DNA from: an uncultured Lewinella sp.
GTDB lineage: Bacteria; Bacteroidota; Bacteroidia; Chitinophagales; Saprospiraceae
Direction of reading: 5' to 3'
Length of the DNA stretch: 52,625 nucleotides
Assembly: GCA_913057785.1 (NCBI GenBank)
Contig: CAJXPD010000034.1
Coordinates: forward strand, 1 to 52,625
In this document: in pieces, positions 26,762 through 34,829 of the stretch
How the letters are laid out: every line of letters begins with the position of its first letter
Numbering within the stretch: position 1 is the first letter of the stretch
Translations under genes and position numbers: made by a program
Notes under the pieces: generated by a model
What the model was told of the DNA's origin: nothing
Database searches by the model: none
The model's input: only the letters and a program-made list of their open reading frames with translations

Positions 26762-26814
26762 ACAGTGAACGGATGAGGGTTATCAAAGCCATCTGATGCT
26801 CATCCGAACACTGT
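26762..26814. repeat. Long interrupted inverted repeat downstream of the permease gene
   Basis: ACAGTG (26762-26767) and CGGATGAG (26770-26777) pair with CTCATCCG (26799-26806) and CACTGT (26809-26814). The two helices are separated by a symmetrical AA/AA internal loop. It lies between ribH and the permease stop and may be a second terminator or an RNA-stabilising hairpin. It has no T-tract on either side. Confidence 0.5.
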
Positions 26815-26830
26815 GCACGTATTTGCTTAT

Positions 26831-29263
26831 CTAGTCATTCACACTTAGCGTTTCTGCAGGTGATTTCTTGGCTAAATGAATTATTTGATAAGCAATACAG
26901 GTGAAACTTAGAAATAAGACTGCCATGCCTGGCAATAGGAAAAACCTCCAATGCAAGTCTATCCGGGTCGCAAAATTAGCCAGCCATTGCTGGGCCATCC
27001 ATGCCGATATCGGCAAAGCCAGCAAAAACGATAATAGAACCAGCTGCATGTAGTCCTTGGAAAGGAGTTGCAGTAGTGCGCTGACGGATGCTCCCACGAT
27101 TTTTCTTATCCCTACTTCTTTTTGCCGAATTTGTACATGATAGGCTGCCAAGGAAAAAAGCCCCATGAAACAGATGAATAGACTTAGCAATGTATAGATA
27201 CCAAATACCTGCCCTAAACGCTCCTCCTGCTCGTATTGCGCCTGTAGGTTTTCATCTAGGAATCGGTAGATGAACGGCTTGCCAGGCATGAAGCGTTCCC
27301 AATAATCTTCAATTAGGGCTAGCGTTTTTCGGTCAGACGAAGGTGCTAATTTGAGCAGGAAATAAGACATTCGACCACTATAGTATTCATTACTCTGGAG
27401 CACCAAGGGTTTTATCTCCTGATCAAGTGCTTCGAAATGAAAATCTTGAACCACACCCTTTATTCGGAATGATTCTGGACCATCCTCTGTAATGCGAACG
27501 AGATTTTTTCCTACTGGGTCCTCCAGACCTAGAACCCGTCTTGCCGCTTCATTTAGCAAGACACTACTGGAGTCTTGATCCTCGACAGAAAAACCTTCTC
27601 CTTTCAGGATAGGGATATTCAATAGCTCTGTATATCCGTCTCCCACTGAAATACGATGTAACTTCACAGTTTCTTGTTGCTGATAATTTTGATATTCATC
27701 ACCAGATATGAAACTGTTGAAACTCTGCACCCATAAACTTCCTGAGCTACCCATGATTTCTGGCACCTCCTTTAGGGCCTGGAGAAATGCTCGCCCTTTC
27801 TTTGGATCTCGTTCGAATGTACCTTCTAGAACGAGTACCTGCTCCTGAGTGAAGCCCAAATCTTTATCCGCTAGCAGGCTTCTTTGTCCATGGATAATGA
27901 AAGTTGCTACCAAGAGTATGATCGCTATACTAAATTGAAAAACCATCAAGGCGTCACGCGTATTTACTTTGGTGATTTTCCTTCTAACTTTCGGATTATA
28001 CAGGCTAATAGGTGAAATAGCTGACAGCTTTACAGCGGGGTAAATGCCGGCAGTCAGGCCAACTCCAATCACTATTAATGAGTAAATAGCGATACGTTGA
28101 GGAGCCCAATCTATGTGAAGGTCAACAGCCATGAAGGAGTTAAACAATGGAAGTGCCAATTGAACAATAAGTAGACCCAGACCAATTCCGACCGTAGCCA
28201 ATAAGGTCGAACGAAGCAAGAATTGACCCATAATTTGCCCTTTGCTTGCTCCGATAATCTTGCTCACTGCAATCACCTTATCTCGTTTGGTGGACTGTAC
28301 CGTAGATAAGTTCACATAGTTAATGACTGCCATACAAAGGATGAAGATGGCAACCAACGTGAGTATGCGTAATAATTGACGATTCCCAGCAGGTTTCATC
28401 CTCCCTAGCTGATTGGGGTCCAGGTGAAGCTCATGAAGGGGTTTCAATAGATATTCCGGGCTGGCGATGGAGGCTGAATCGGTAGCAAGGTTGGTCTCTT
28501 GCAACTGTTGTACCGCAGGCCAAAAATACTGATCTGCCAAAGCCGGGAATTTTGCCACGACTGAACTAGGTAGTGCATTGGGCCTTAGTTTTAGATAGCA
28601 ATGCGCAACCCTTAAGTTAAATTCTTCCTGACTGAACCAACTTACTGTAGAAGCCGATACCAAGTAGTTGAAAGCAAAGTGAGAGTGCTTGGGAGGCGTT
28701 TCGCATACAGCCGTTACGGTGCTAGTCCTGTGCCCGATTTTGATCGTTTGACCAAGCGGATTGACATCTCCAAAGTAGCGCTTTGCGGTCTCCGTCGTGA
28801 GCACGACGCTGTTAGGCGCGACCAAGGCCGTTTCGCGATCTCCCGCCAGCAATTTCCAGCTAAAGACCTTAAAATAATTGCTATCAGCTAGGAACACAGC
28901 TTTTTCTAAGAAATTCCTGCTTTTTGCATTCGGAATCTGGATACTGACATTTTGATTGTTGTAGGGGCCGGATATACTAGTAGCTTCCTCTACTTCTGGA
29001 TACTGGTCTTTGACTATGCCAGCGTAGGAATAGGGAACAACGGCTTTGAACACTTCTCCACTAGAGGTCCGATTTGATTCGACCATCTTGTAGATGTCTT
29101 CAGATCCATCGAAGAAACGGTCATAGTTGTATTCCTGGTGTACATACAAGATGATCAGGTAACAACTAGCAAATCCAACCGCTATCCCTATAATATGTAT
29201 TAACGTAAAATGGCGCTGCTGCATAAGTTGCCTTATGCAAAGCTGGAAAGCTCTTTTAAACAT
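26831..29263 (-). CDS. FtsX/MacB-type ABC transporter permease
   Basis: From ATG 29263 (MFKRAFQLCIRQL) this is an 810-residue permease with the double MacB layout. A first helix (about 20-40) is followed by a MacB-like periplasmic domain and three helices (about 290-405). Then come another helix, a second periplasmic domain and three C-terminal helices. Each FtsX unit has the coupling segments SKIIGASKGQIMGQFL and RQKEVGIRKIVGASVSALL. Such permeases act by mechanotransmission with a LolD/MacB-type ATPase; none is adjacent. The PD40 gene stop overlaps this start region, so the two form an operon. Confidence 0.93.
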   Translation of the reverse strand: MFKRAFQLCIRQLMQQRHFTLIHIIGIAVGFASCYLIILYVHQEYNYDRFFDGSEDIYKMVESNRTSSGEVFKAVVPYSYAGIVKDQYPEVEEATSISGPYNNQNVSIQIPNAKSRNFLEKAVFLADSNYFKVFSWKLLAGDRETALVAPNSVVLTTETAKRYFGDVNPLGQTIKIGHRTSTVTAVCETPPKHSHFAFNYLVSASTVSWFSQEEFNLRVAHCYLKLRPNALPSSVVAKFPALADQYFWPAVQQLQETNLATDSASIASPEYLLKPLHELHLDPNQLGRMKPAGNRQLLRILTLVAIFILCMAVINYVNLSTVQSTKRDKVIAVSKIIGASKGQIMGQFLLRSTLLATVGIGLGLLIVQLALPLFNSFMAVDLHIDWAPQRIAIYSLIVIGVGLTAGIYPAVKLSAISPISLYNPKVRRKITKVNTRDALMVFQFSIAIILLVATFIIHGQRSLLADKDLGFTQEQVLVLEGTFERDPKKGRAFLQALKEVPEIMGSSGSLWVQSFNSFISGDEYQNYQQQETVKLHRISVGDGYTELLNIPILKGEGFSVEDQDSSSVLLNEAARRVLGLEDPVGKNLVRITEDGPESFRIKGVVQDFHFEALDQEIKPLVLQSNEYYSGRMSYFLLKLAPSSDRKTLALIEDYWERFMPGKPFIYRFLDENLQAQYEQEERLGQVFGIYTLLSLFICFMGLFSLAAYHVQIRQKEVGIRKIVGASVSALLQLLSKDYMQLVLLSFLLALPISAWMAQQWLANFATRIDLHWRFFLLPGMAVLFLSFTCIAYQIIHLAKKSPAETLSVND

Positions 29264-29268
29264 GACCA

Positions 29269-30252
29269 CTAAGGTTTTAAGGAGTTGATAATGGAGGCAT
29301 CGATCCAGTAGATATCTTGATCACTAGTGAAGAATAGATATTTCCCATCACGGCTTACGAAAGGACAAAGCTGGTGCTTTTCATTGTTGATCTTCGGCCC
29401 CATGTTTTTAGCTTCGGTCCAACCTCCCTCGGTTTTAAAGCTGATATAAAGATCACCGCGTCCGTAACCATTTCGACGAACAGAACCAAAAATGATGTAG
29501 GATTCATCTGGCGCCACAAAGGGATCGGCATCGTAGCGATTTGAATTGACCGAATCAGGAAGTCGAGTAGGGGCGGAGAAGGAATCACCCTTCGGTGTGG
29601 CGATGTAGAGGTCATAGTTGTAGGATTCACCTTTGACCGCCGCCTTGTTGGAGGCGAAATACAAGTTCCCGGACTCAGTTACCGCGATATAGAACTCATT
29701 GCCATCAGTATTGATAGTGGGACCAACGGAAACCGGTGCGGACCAGCCTTCGGATTTCCTTTCCAGATACCACAAGTTAGCATCCTTGTCTCCTAGTTTT
29801 TTGGTTCGGGTTCCATGGGCGATATAATACAGTCTTTGATCATCTAAGGAAAGCATAGGATCATGATAGCTTCCTTCTGCCTCTGGTAGTAGGTCCTTGG
29901 CTTCACTCCAAACCCCATCGGTCAAGGTAAAACCATAAGTGACATTGCGAAGGCCTTCATCCACTCCTAGGTAGCATTCGTCCCCCGTATTGGAAAAGGT
30001 GATACCAAATTCGTGACGGTCGGGCTTCGACACTACCCCTGGTGCGAATAGCTCAGCCGTATCCCCAGGAGGTTTCTGACCAAAATAGAACTTGGAGTGG
30101 TCCGGGATCGAGTCAACACTCATTTGGGGCCGATTTGTTTCATCATTTTTCGATAATGACGCGCTGCAATCAATGCAGGCTATCTGATCCTCTTGACCAT
30201 AGCATATACCAACTAAGAAAATTAGAAATAGAATATACAGTGTTTTTTTCAT
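29269..30252 (-). CDS. PD40 beta-propeller protein (TolB-like repeats), exported
   Basis: From ATG 30252 (MKKTLYILFLIFLVGICYGQ) this is a 327-residue exported protein with a signal peptide. Several WD40-like/PD40 blades follow, recognisable as DPMLSLDDQRLYYIA, EFYIAVTESGNLYFAS, DPFVAPDESYIIFGS and CPFVSRDGKYLFFTS. These repeats form a sensor- or scaffold-type beta-propeller. The stop lies 6 bp before the permease ATG, so the two are probably co-translated and may cooperate. The longer frame to 30351 precedes the signal peptide and is unlikely. A ligand cannot be named. Confidence 0.87.
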   Translation of the reverse strand: MKKTLYILFLIFLVGICYGQEDQIACIDCSASLSKNDETNRPQMSVDSIPDHSKFYFGQKPPGDTAELFAPGVVSKPDRHEFGITFSNTGDECYLGVDEGLRNVTYGFTLTDGVWSEAKDLLPEAEGSYHDPMLSLDDQRLYYIAHGTRTKKLGDKDANLWYLERKSEGWSAPVSVGPTINTDGNEFYIAVTESGNLYFASNKAAVKGESYNYDLYIATPKGDSFSAPTRLPDSVNSNRYDADPFVAPDESYIIFGSVRRNGYGRGDLYISFKTEGGWTEAKNMGPKINNEKHQLCPFVSRDGKYLFFTSDQDIYWIDASIINSLKP

Positions 30253-30470
30253 CTTGTTTAATGATCTTTTTCGGGGGGCAGTCGCCCAACTGTAGTACAA
30301 ACCAACAGTCATTTCCCGAAATCCTAATAGATAACTGGGGAATAGTTTCATCAGGCGAAAACTATCGGATTAGACTTACAATGGACATAGTTTTAGCCCT
30401 CCAAAAGGTGACTTAAGGAGACCAGAACATAAGTCGAGGGTCTAGAAATTTGTAAATACTGGGGAAAAGA

Positions 30471-30500
30471 TGTGAGGGCTCAAGTAGCGCAAAGCTCACA
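30471..30500 (-). terminator. Possible terminator after the M23-fusion gene
   Basis: TGTGAG at 30471-30476 pairs with CTCACA at 30495-30500, about 30 bp past the stop. The minus-strand tail is ATCTTTTCC. The stem is short and the loop long. Confidence 0.35.
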
Positions 30501-30526
30501 CCAAAATGGAGTTACAACAAAGGGTG

Positions 30527-31240
30527 CTAGGGTTTCAGGTACTGCTCAGGATCTTCCACTTTGCCGTCTTTTCTAACCTCGTAATGTAGATGCGGAGCAG
30601 TGGAGAGCCCGGAACTACCCACCTTACCGATGACCTCACCCTTCTTCACCTCTTGTCCTTCCTCCACGTCTAGTTCCGAAAGTTGAGCATACAGCGTTTG
30701 GTAGGAATCATCATGTTGAATAATGATGCGTATACCGTATCCGTAGGTCTCTCCGGCTTTGATCACCTTTCCATCGGAGGTAGCCATTACAGGCGTTCCT
30801 GCTGGAGCCCGGAAATCCACGCCTCTGTGCATCCTTTTATTCTTATAAATTGGATGGATTCTTTGGCCAAAACCACTAGTGATTTCAAAAGACTGACCAA
30901 GTGGAGAAATACTTGGAGGATCTTGCTGATGAGCCCAAATGAAGGTGCTGCATAGTAAGAGACTGGCGAGAGCCAATAATGATACCTTTTTCATAATAGC
31001 GTGTTTTTGATTAATTGAACTGAGAATTTGCTCTTCAATCTCTTTAATTTCATCTTTTGGAAAGGTATCAAAGGCTTGCGAGATGGCAGATGAGAATGCA
31101 TCGCCTTCCTGCATGCGACTTTCTATATCACTACATAAGTGATCCAATAATTCTTCCTTAAAGGGGTGATACGATAATTCAGATTCTTCTATTAACTGCT
31201 CTACAATATCAGTCTGTTGCTCGTTAAGTTCCACCATCAT
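30527..31240 (-). CDS. HAAS-like helical domain fused to a membrane-anchored M23/LytM domain
   Basis: A 237-residue protein. Residues 1-80 are acidic and helical (VEQLIEESELSYHPFKEELL, then LCSDIESRMQEGDAFSSAIS), resembling the HAAS or permease-prefix domains commonly encoded beside PadR regulators. One helix follows (about 84-103), then a LytM/M23 domain. The zinc ligands are visible as His138 and Asp142 in MHRGVDF and His219 in HLHYEV; His217 is also present. The YAHL histidine is replaced by Gln186 (YAQLS), so hydrolysis may be weak or lost. Its start overlaps the padR stop by one base (TAATG), so the two are translationally coupled. Confidence 0.85.
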   Translation of the reverse strand: MMVELNEQQTDIVEQLIEESELSYHPFKEELLDHLCSDIESRMQEGDAFSSAISQAFDTFPKDEIKEIEEQILSSINQKHAIMKKVSLLALASLLLCSTFIWAHQQDPPSISPLGQSFEITSGFGQRIHPIYKNKRMHRGVDFRAPAGTPVMATSDGKVIKAGETYGYGIRIIIQHDDSYQTLYAQLSELDVEEGQEVKKGEVIGKVGSSGLSTAPHLHYEVRKDGKVEDPEQYLKP

Positions 31241-31575
31241 TACATGCTTGTTTTAGGATGTAGTAACAAACCAATGAGGCGTACAAATTCCTCAAATTCA
31301 GCAACTTTTACTGCAGCTGCCTTAGTGCCATTGGGGGTCAGGGAGTAATACTTTCGCACGCGTTTCCCAATTTTTTCCTTTTCTGTTGTTACGAAGCCAT
31401 CTGCCTCTAATTTATGTAGAGTAGGGTAGAGGGCCCCTTCGGTCAACTGTATCTGACCTTCGGTCATACCCTTCACGGTTTGTGTAATCTCATAACCATA
31501 CATTCGCCCTTTTTCTTCTAGGAGCTTTAGTATGATAGTCTTAAGTGTACCTTTAAGTAGTTCCTTATTATGCAT
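31240..31575 (-). CDS. PadR-family transcriptional regulator
   Basis: From ATG 31575 (MHNKELLKGTLKTIILKLL) this is a 111-residue PadR winged-helix repressor. Signatures are YGYEITQTVK, the recognition region LTEGALYPTLHKLEADGFV, and the wing KIGKRVRKYYSLTPNG. A short C-terminal helix serves dimerisation. The longer frame to 31611 runs through the promoter and is not credible. The predicted promoter places the transcript start at or next to the ATG, suggesting a leaderless message. A 37-bp operator-like element overlaps this promoter and is repeated before the 781-aa permease gene. Confidence 0.93.
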   Translation of the reverse strand: MHNKELLKGTLKTIILKLLEEKGRMYGYEITQTVKGMTEGQIQLTEGALYPTLHKLEADGFVTTEKEKIGKRVRKYYSLTPNGTKAAAVKVAEFEEFVRLIGLLLHPKTSM

Positions 31576-31579
31576 AGGA

Positions 31580-31612
31580 CAAATATACATTGGAGTCTTA
31601 TGTATTTGCAAA
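31580..31612 (-). promoter_or_regulatory. Promoter with embedded candidate PadR operator, copy 1
   Basis: On the minus strand TTTG (31612-31609) and TATATTTG (31587-31580) are 21 bp apart, matching the Bacteroidota -33/-7 elements. An inverted repeat ATACAT-N9-ATGTAT (31585-31605) spans from the -7 box to near the -33 element. A PadR dimer bound there would exclude RNA polymerase. The element belongs to a 37-bp repeat (31575-31611). Confidence 0.65.
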
Positions 31613-31641
31613 TAATTTAACGGTTTTCTTAGACCGAGGGA

Positions 31642-33987
31642 CTATTCGGAAATACATTCGACCGGGTTTACATTGGCGGCTTTCATGGTTTGTACGCTGA
31701 CGGTTAGCCAGGCGATTAACAAAAGGCCCAGGCCAGCCCAAGCCATATACTGCGGATTAATTTCACTGTGGTAGGCAAAGGTGGATAGCCAGCGCTCAGC
31801 TAATAGGTAACCAATGGGAGCTGCTAACACAACAGCAAAGACAACGAGTTTGCAGAAATCGATGGTTAGCAGGTACACGATCTGTCGACTGGAAGCACCT
31901 AGCACCTTCCGGATTCCAATTTCCTTCGTTCGTTTTTCAGCCATAAAAGAGGACAAGCCCAATAAACCCAGGCACGAAATGAAGATGGCTAGGGTGGCGG
32001 CGAAACGGGATAGCAAAACCACTTTTTGCTCCGCTACATACTTTTGCTGGTAATCTTCGTTAAGGAAGGTGAACTGAAACGGATACCCCGTATCAAAACC
32101 TTTATGCAGATCTTCGATTCTACCTAGTGTCTGCTGCTCATTCGAGGATTCAATCTTCACCGCTATCCGCAGGGCTCGACGATTACTCCAGCGAAAAAAG
32201 GTCGGCTTAACCAATTCGTGAAGAGATTCGAAATGGAAATCTCTGGTTACGCCGATGATCTCGAGGGGATTCTCGCCTACTCTAATGATCTTTCCCACAG
32301 CTTCCTCTAGCCCCATAAGCTGTTGTGCTTTTTCGTTGATAATCACCTTACTCCCTTCATCCCCTCTTTCTGCCGAAAAGAAACGACCACCTAGAAGTTC
32401 TATATCGAGCATTTCCATCATACCATAGTCTACTCGGCCATGTTCAAACCAAACTTGGGATTCTGGATCCATGCCTTCCCATTGAACGTCTGCTGTAGAG
32501 GCTTGCATGCCCACCAAAGCATGGGAAATACTAGAAGCTTCTAGGACGCCAGGAAGGTTTCTTACCCTAGAGATAAACTCATTTTGCTTTTCTATCGTAA
32601 AGCCATTTGTGCTAAAGGTGAGAATTTGTTCTTTTTCATATCCCAAGTCCTTGTTCTGCAGAAATAGCATTTGCTGGTGGACGGTCCATACAGCCAGTAT
32701 CAGAATCATCGAAATACCAAATTGAAAGATGACTAGCCCCTTTCTTAACCAGGTTTCGCCAAATGTCGCTTTCAGAGATCCTTGTAATATTTCTTTAGGT
32801 TTAAAGGCCGAAAGATATAGGGCCGGGTAACTTCCAGAAATCAAACCTGTCAATAGGAGTATACCCATCAGCGCGGAGAGTAGGGGTGGACTCATTTGGA
32901 TCGATAGCGGTTTGCCCATCATTTCGCCGAAGTACGGGAGGGCAAGGAACACTAGCGCAATTGCCAGTATGCCCGCTAGAAAGCTTTGCAACACAGATTC
33001 CACCAGATGCTGATATACCAAGGCCATTCTGCTGGCTCCTACGGCTTTCTTTATACCCATCTCTTTCATCCGCCTAGAGGCTCTTGCCGTGGAGAGGTTC
33101 ATGAAATTGATACAAGCAATTAATAAGATCAATACTGCGATAATGGAAAATAGTCGAACATATACTATACGACCACCAGTTGCTTTGCGGTTTTTATAGC
33201 TGTTTTGCAGATAGAAAGATGAGTATGGAATAAGGAAAGGAGTCCAAGTTGACTCCGGATATTTTTCCCGGATAAGTGCTTGAATCTTTAGATTTAAAGC
33301 GGAAATATTTGCCTGCTGCAGGACCTTGACATAGGTGCGTGCATTGTGCTGCCCTCGTTCAATTCTTGCGCCGAAGTGTTGCTCAAAAACATCGAAGGAC
33401 AAGACATAGTCAAATTGCATAGAAGACTGTTTGGGAAGCCGAAAGATCCCAGTTACAGTGACCTCATTTTGCATGCTGTACCACTGCCATCGCAATATTT
33501 TGCCAACCACCTCAGTTGAGCCAAATAGCTGTTTGGCCATCTCTTCAGATAGAACGATCGAAGAAGGTTTTTCGAGAACGTCCTCTGCCTTTCCCTGTAG
33601 AAGGGGATAGGAAAAAAACTGGAAGAATGGAGCGGAAGCAAATTCACCAACTGCTGCCACTTGCTCTTTCTCCGTAGACAAACTGGAACTAATAGCTCCC
33701 CAAGAACTATTAACTATAGCTTCTATTTCAGGTATTTCTTCGGCAAGCTGCTTAGTTACCAAGCTTGACGTATTGAGCAGCGTTTCTTTGCTATGTGAAT
33801 CAGATACCATGCGAAACAACTGACCGTCCAATTCATGAAATTTATCCACTTGCCATTCTTCGTAGACCCATAGCGCTACTAGGAAAGTGGTAGCAAGACC
33901 TACCGATAGACCAAGCTGATTGATAAAGAAGGATCCTCTAAATCGCAAAAAGTGCCGGAAGGCTAAAAGGAGGTTGTGTTTGAACAT
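31642..33987 (-). CDS. FtsX/MacB-type ABC transporter permease
   Basis: A 781-residue paralogue of the permease at 26831-29263, with the same plan of two MacB-like periplasmic domains and about eight helices. Diagnostic segments are FINQLGLSVGLATTFLVALW at the first helix, MKEMGIKKAVGASRMALVYQ after the first periplasmic domain, and RTKEIGIRKVLGASSRQIV after the second. It needs a partner ATPase that is not encoded nearby. It is preceded by the second copy of the promoter/operator found before padR, giving a predicted leader of about 57 nt, and is separated from padR by only 66 bp. Confidence 0.93.
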   Translation of the reverse strand: MFKHNLLLAFRHFLRFRGSFFINQLGLSVGLATTFLVALWVYEEWQVDKFHELDGQLFRMVSDSHSKETLLNTSSLVTKQLAEEIPEIEAIVNSSWGAISSSLSTEKEQVAAVGEFASAPFFQFFSYPLLQGKAEDVLEKPSSIVLSEEMAKQLFGSTEVVGKILRWQWYSMQNEVTVTGIFRLPKQSSMQFDYVLSFDVFEQHFGARIERGQHNARTYVKVLQQANISALNLKIQALIREKYPESTWTPFLIPYSSFYLQNSYKNRKATGGRIVYVRLFSIIAVLILLIACINFMNLSTARASRRMKEMGIKKAVGASRMALVYQHLVESVLQSFLAGILAIALVFLALPYFGEMMGKPLSIQMSPPLLSALMGILLLTGLISGSYPALYLSAFKPKEILQGSLKATFGETWLRKGLVIFQFGISMILILAVWTVHQQMLFLQNKDLGYEKEQILTFSTNGFTIEKQNEFISRVRNLPGVLEASSISHALVGMQASTADVQWEGMDPESQVWFEHGRVDYGMMEMLDIELLGGRFFSAERGDEGSKVIINEKAQQLMGLEEAVGKIIRVGENPLEIIGVTRDFHFESLHELVKPTFFRWSNRRALRIAVKIESSNEQQTLGRIEDLHKGFDTGYPFQFTFLNEDYQQKYVAEQKVVLLSRFAATLAIFISCLGLLGLSSFMAEKRTKEIGIRKVLGASSRQIVYLLTIDFCKLVVFAVVLAAPIGYLLAERWLSTFAYHSEINPQYMAWAGLGLLLIAWLTVSVQTMKAANVNPVECISE

Positions 33988-34323
33988 AAGCGGGTGATTG
34001 AGGTAGTTTCTTTCTGGTCGATAAAAGATGATTTCTTGAATACCTAGGACAAATATACATTGGACTCTTATGTATTTGCAAGAATTTGTGAATTTTTTCT
34101 TTTTTGTCAGCCTTTTTGACCGATCAGGATTGGACTTGGGTAGGCTAATTATAGACAGGGATAAGGCTTACCATTACTGTATAATTGCAGAAGATGTCGC
34201 ACTAAGGTGCGAGTCTATATATCTGTCCCATCGGGACAACATATACCTAGCCATGAAAAAAGGCGGGATTTTCTCATCTTTAGATACGGAGTATACATAA
34301 CCGAGCCCTTCGGAAGTGAAGAC
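33988..34323. other. Intergenic region with operator copy and short hairpin
   Basis: No gene is supported in these 336 bp. The stretch holds the permease leader, the second promoter/operator copy (34045-34082) and, further on, a short palindrome TGTCCC-ATC-GGGACA at 34224-34238 of the kind seen in REP-like elements. A 15-codon ATG frame near 34253 is too short to call. Confidence 0.6.
34050..34082 (-). promoter_or_regulatory. Promoter with embedded candidate PadR operator, copy 2
   Basis: This is the second copy of the element before padR, in the 37-bp repeat 34045-34081 with one mismatch in the spacer. TATATTTG lies at 34057-34050 on the minus strand and ATACAT-N9-ATGTAT at 34055-34075. The -33 element is CTTG instead of TTTG. 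It would drive the 781-aa permease gene. Confidence 0.65.
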
Positions 34324-34770
34324 TCACGCAAACGCACTGAGCAAGGCAATAGCCACTCCACCGCTAATCAACAGACCAAGGATGCCAAAGAGCAAACTAA
34401 CCCCCGCATGTTGTTTGGGATGAGCAGAATAACGGATAAGGCCAATCAGACTGAGAAATAGGCCTAGGCCGAGAAAGAACAAGCCAATGCCACCTGAACC
34501 CAAGAGGATGAGTAATCCGAAGAGGCTGCTGCTGAAACCCAGCACGGAGAGGATCTCAGGTTTGCGCCGTTTCTCCTGATTCTTGGCTTTAGCTAATTTT
34601 CGTTGTATCCTTTTGGTGATGCGCTTGAGTACCCACTTTTGAAAGCCGCTTAGGTGCGTAGGCTGACTGAAAGCTACTTTACCTGCTCGCTTGGCGGAAT
34701 GGACGGCCTCCACTGGATGAGTAATTCCAAGGAATAGAAAACACAATAGGTAAGGAATGAGTCTCTTCAT
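34324..34770 (-). CDS. Small membrane protein, unknown function
   Basis: A 148-residue protein with a signal-peptide-like N-terminus (MKRLIPYLLCFLFLGITHPV). A very basic stretch follows (KRITKRIQRKLAKAKNQEKR, about 49-68), then three hydrophobic segments (about 75-95, 95-112, 122-145). I see no catalytic motif. The pattern resembles small DUF4190-like or phage-holin-like membrane proteins of Bacteroidota, without firm assignment. It lies downstream of the alpha-2-macroglobulin gene on the same strand with 59 bp between, so the two may be co-transcribed. Confidence 0.7.
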   Translation of the reverse strand: MKRLIPYLLCFLFLGITHPVEAVHSAKRAGKVAFSQPTHLSGFQKWVLKRITKRIQRKLAKAKNQEKRRKPEILSVLGFSSSLFGLLILLGSGGIGLFFLGLGLFLSLIGLIRYSAHPKQHAGVSLLFGILGLLISGGVAIALLSAFA

Positions 34771-34829
34771 AGGAAAGAGATTTAGCGGAGGCCACCAATT
34801 GATAAGGAGACCTCCGCTGATTATCTTTC

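Noticed and set aside
34207..34461. An 84-codon plus-strand frame overlapping the small membrane protein gene
   Set aside because: It runs antisense to a frame with clear signal peptide and membrane segments, and its own translation is low-quality polar sequence.
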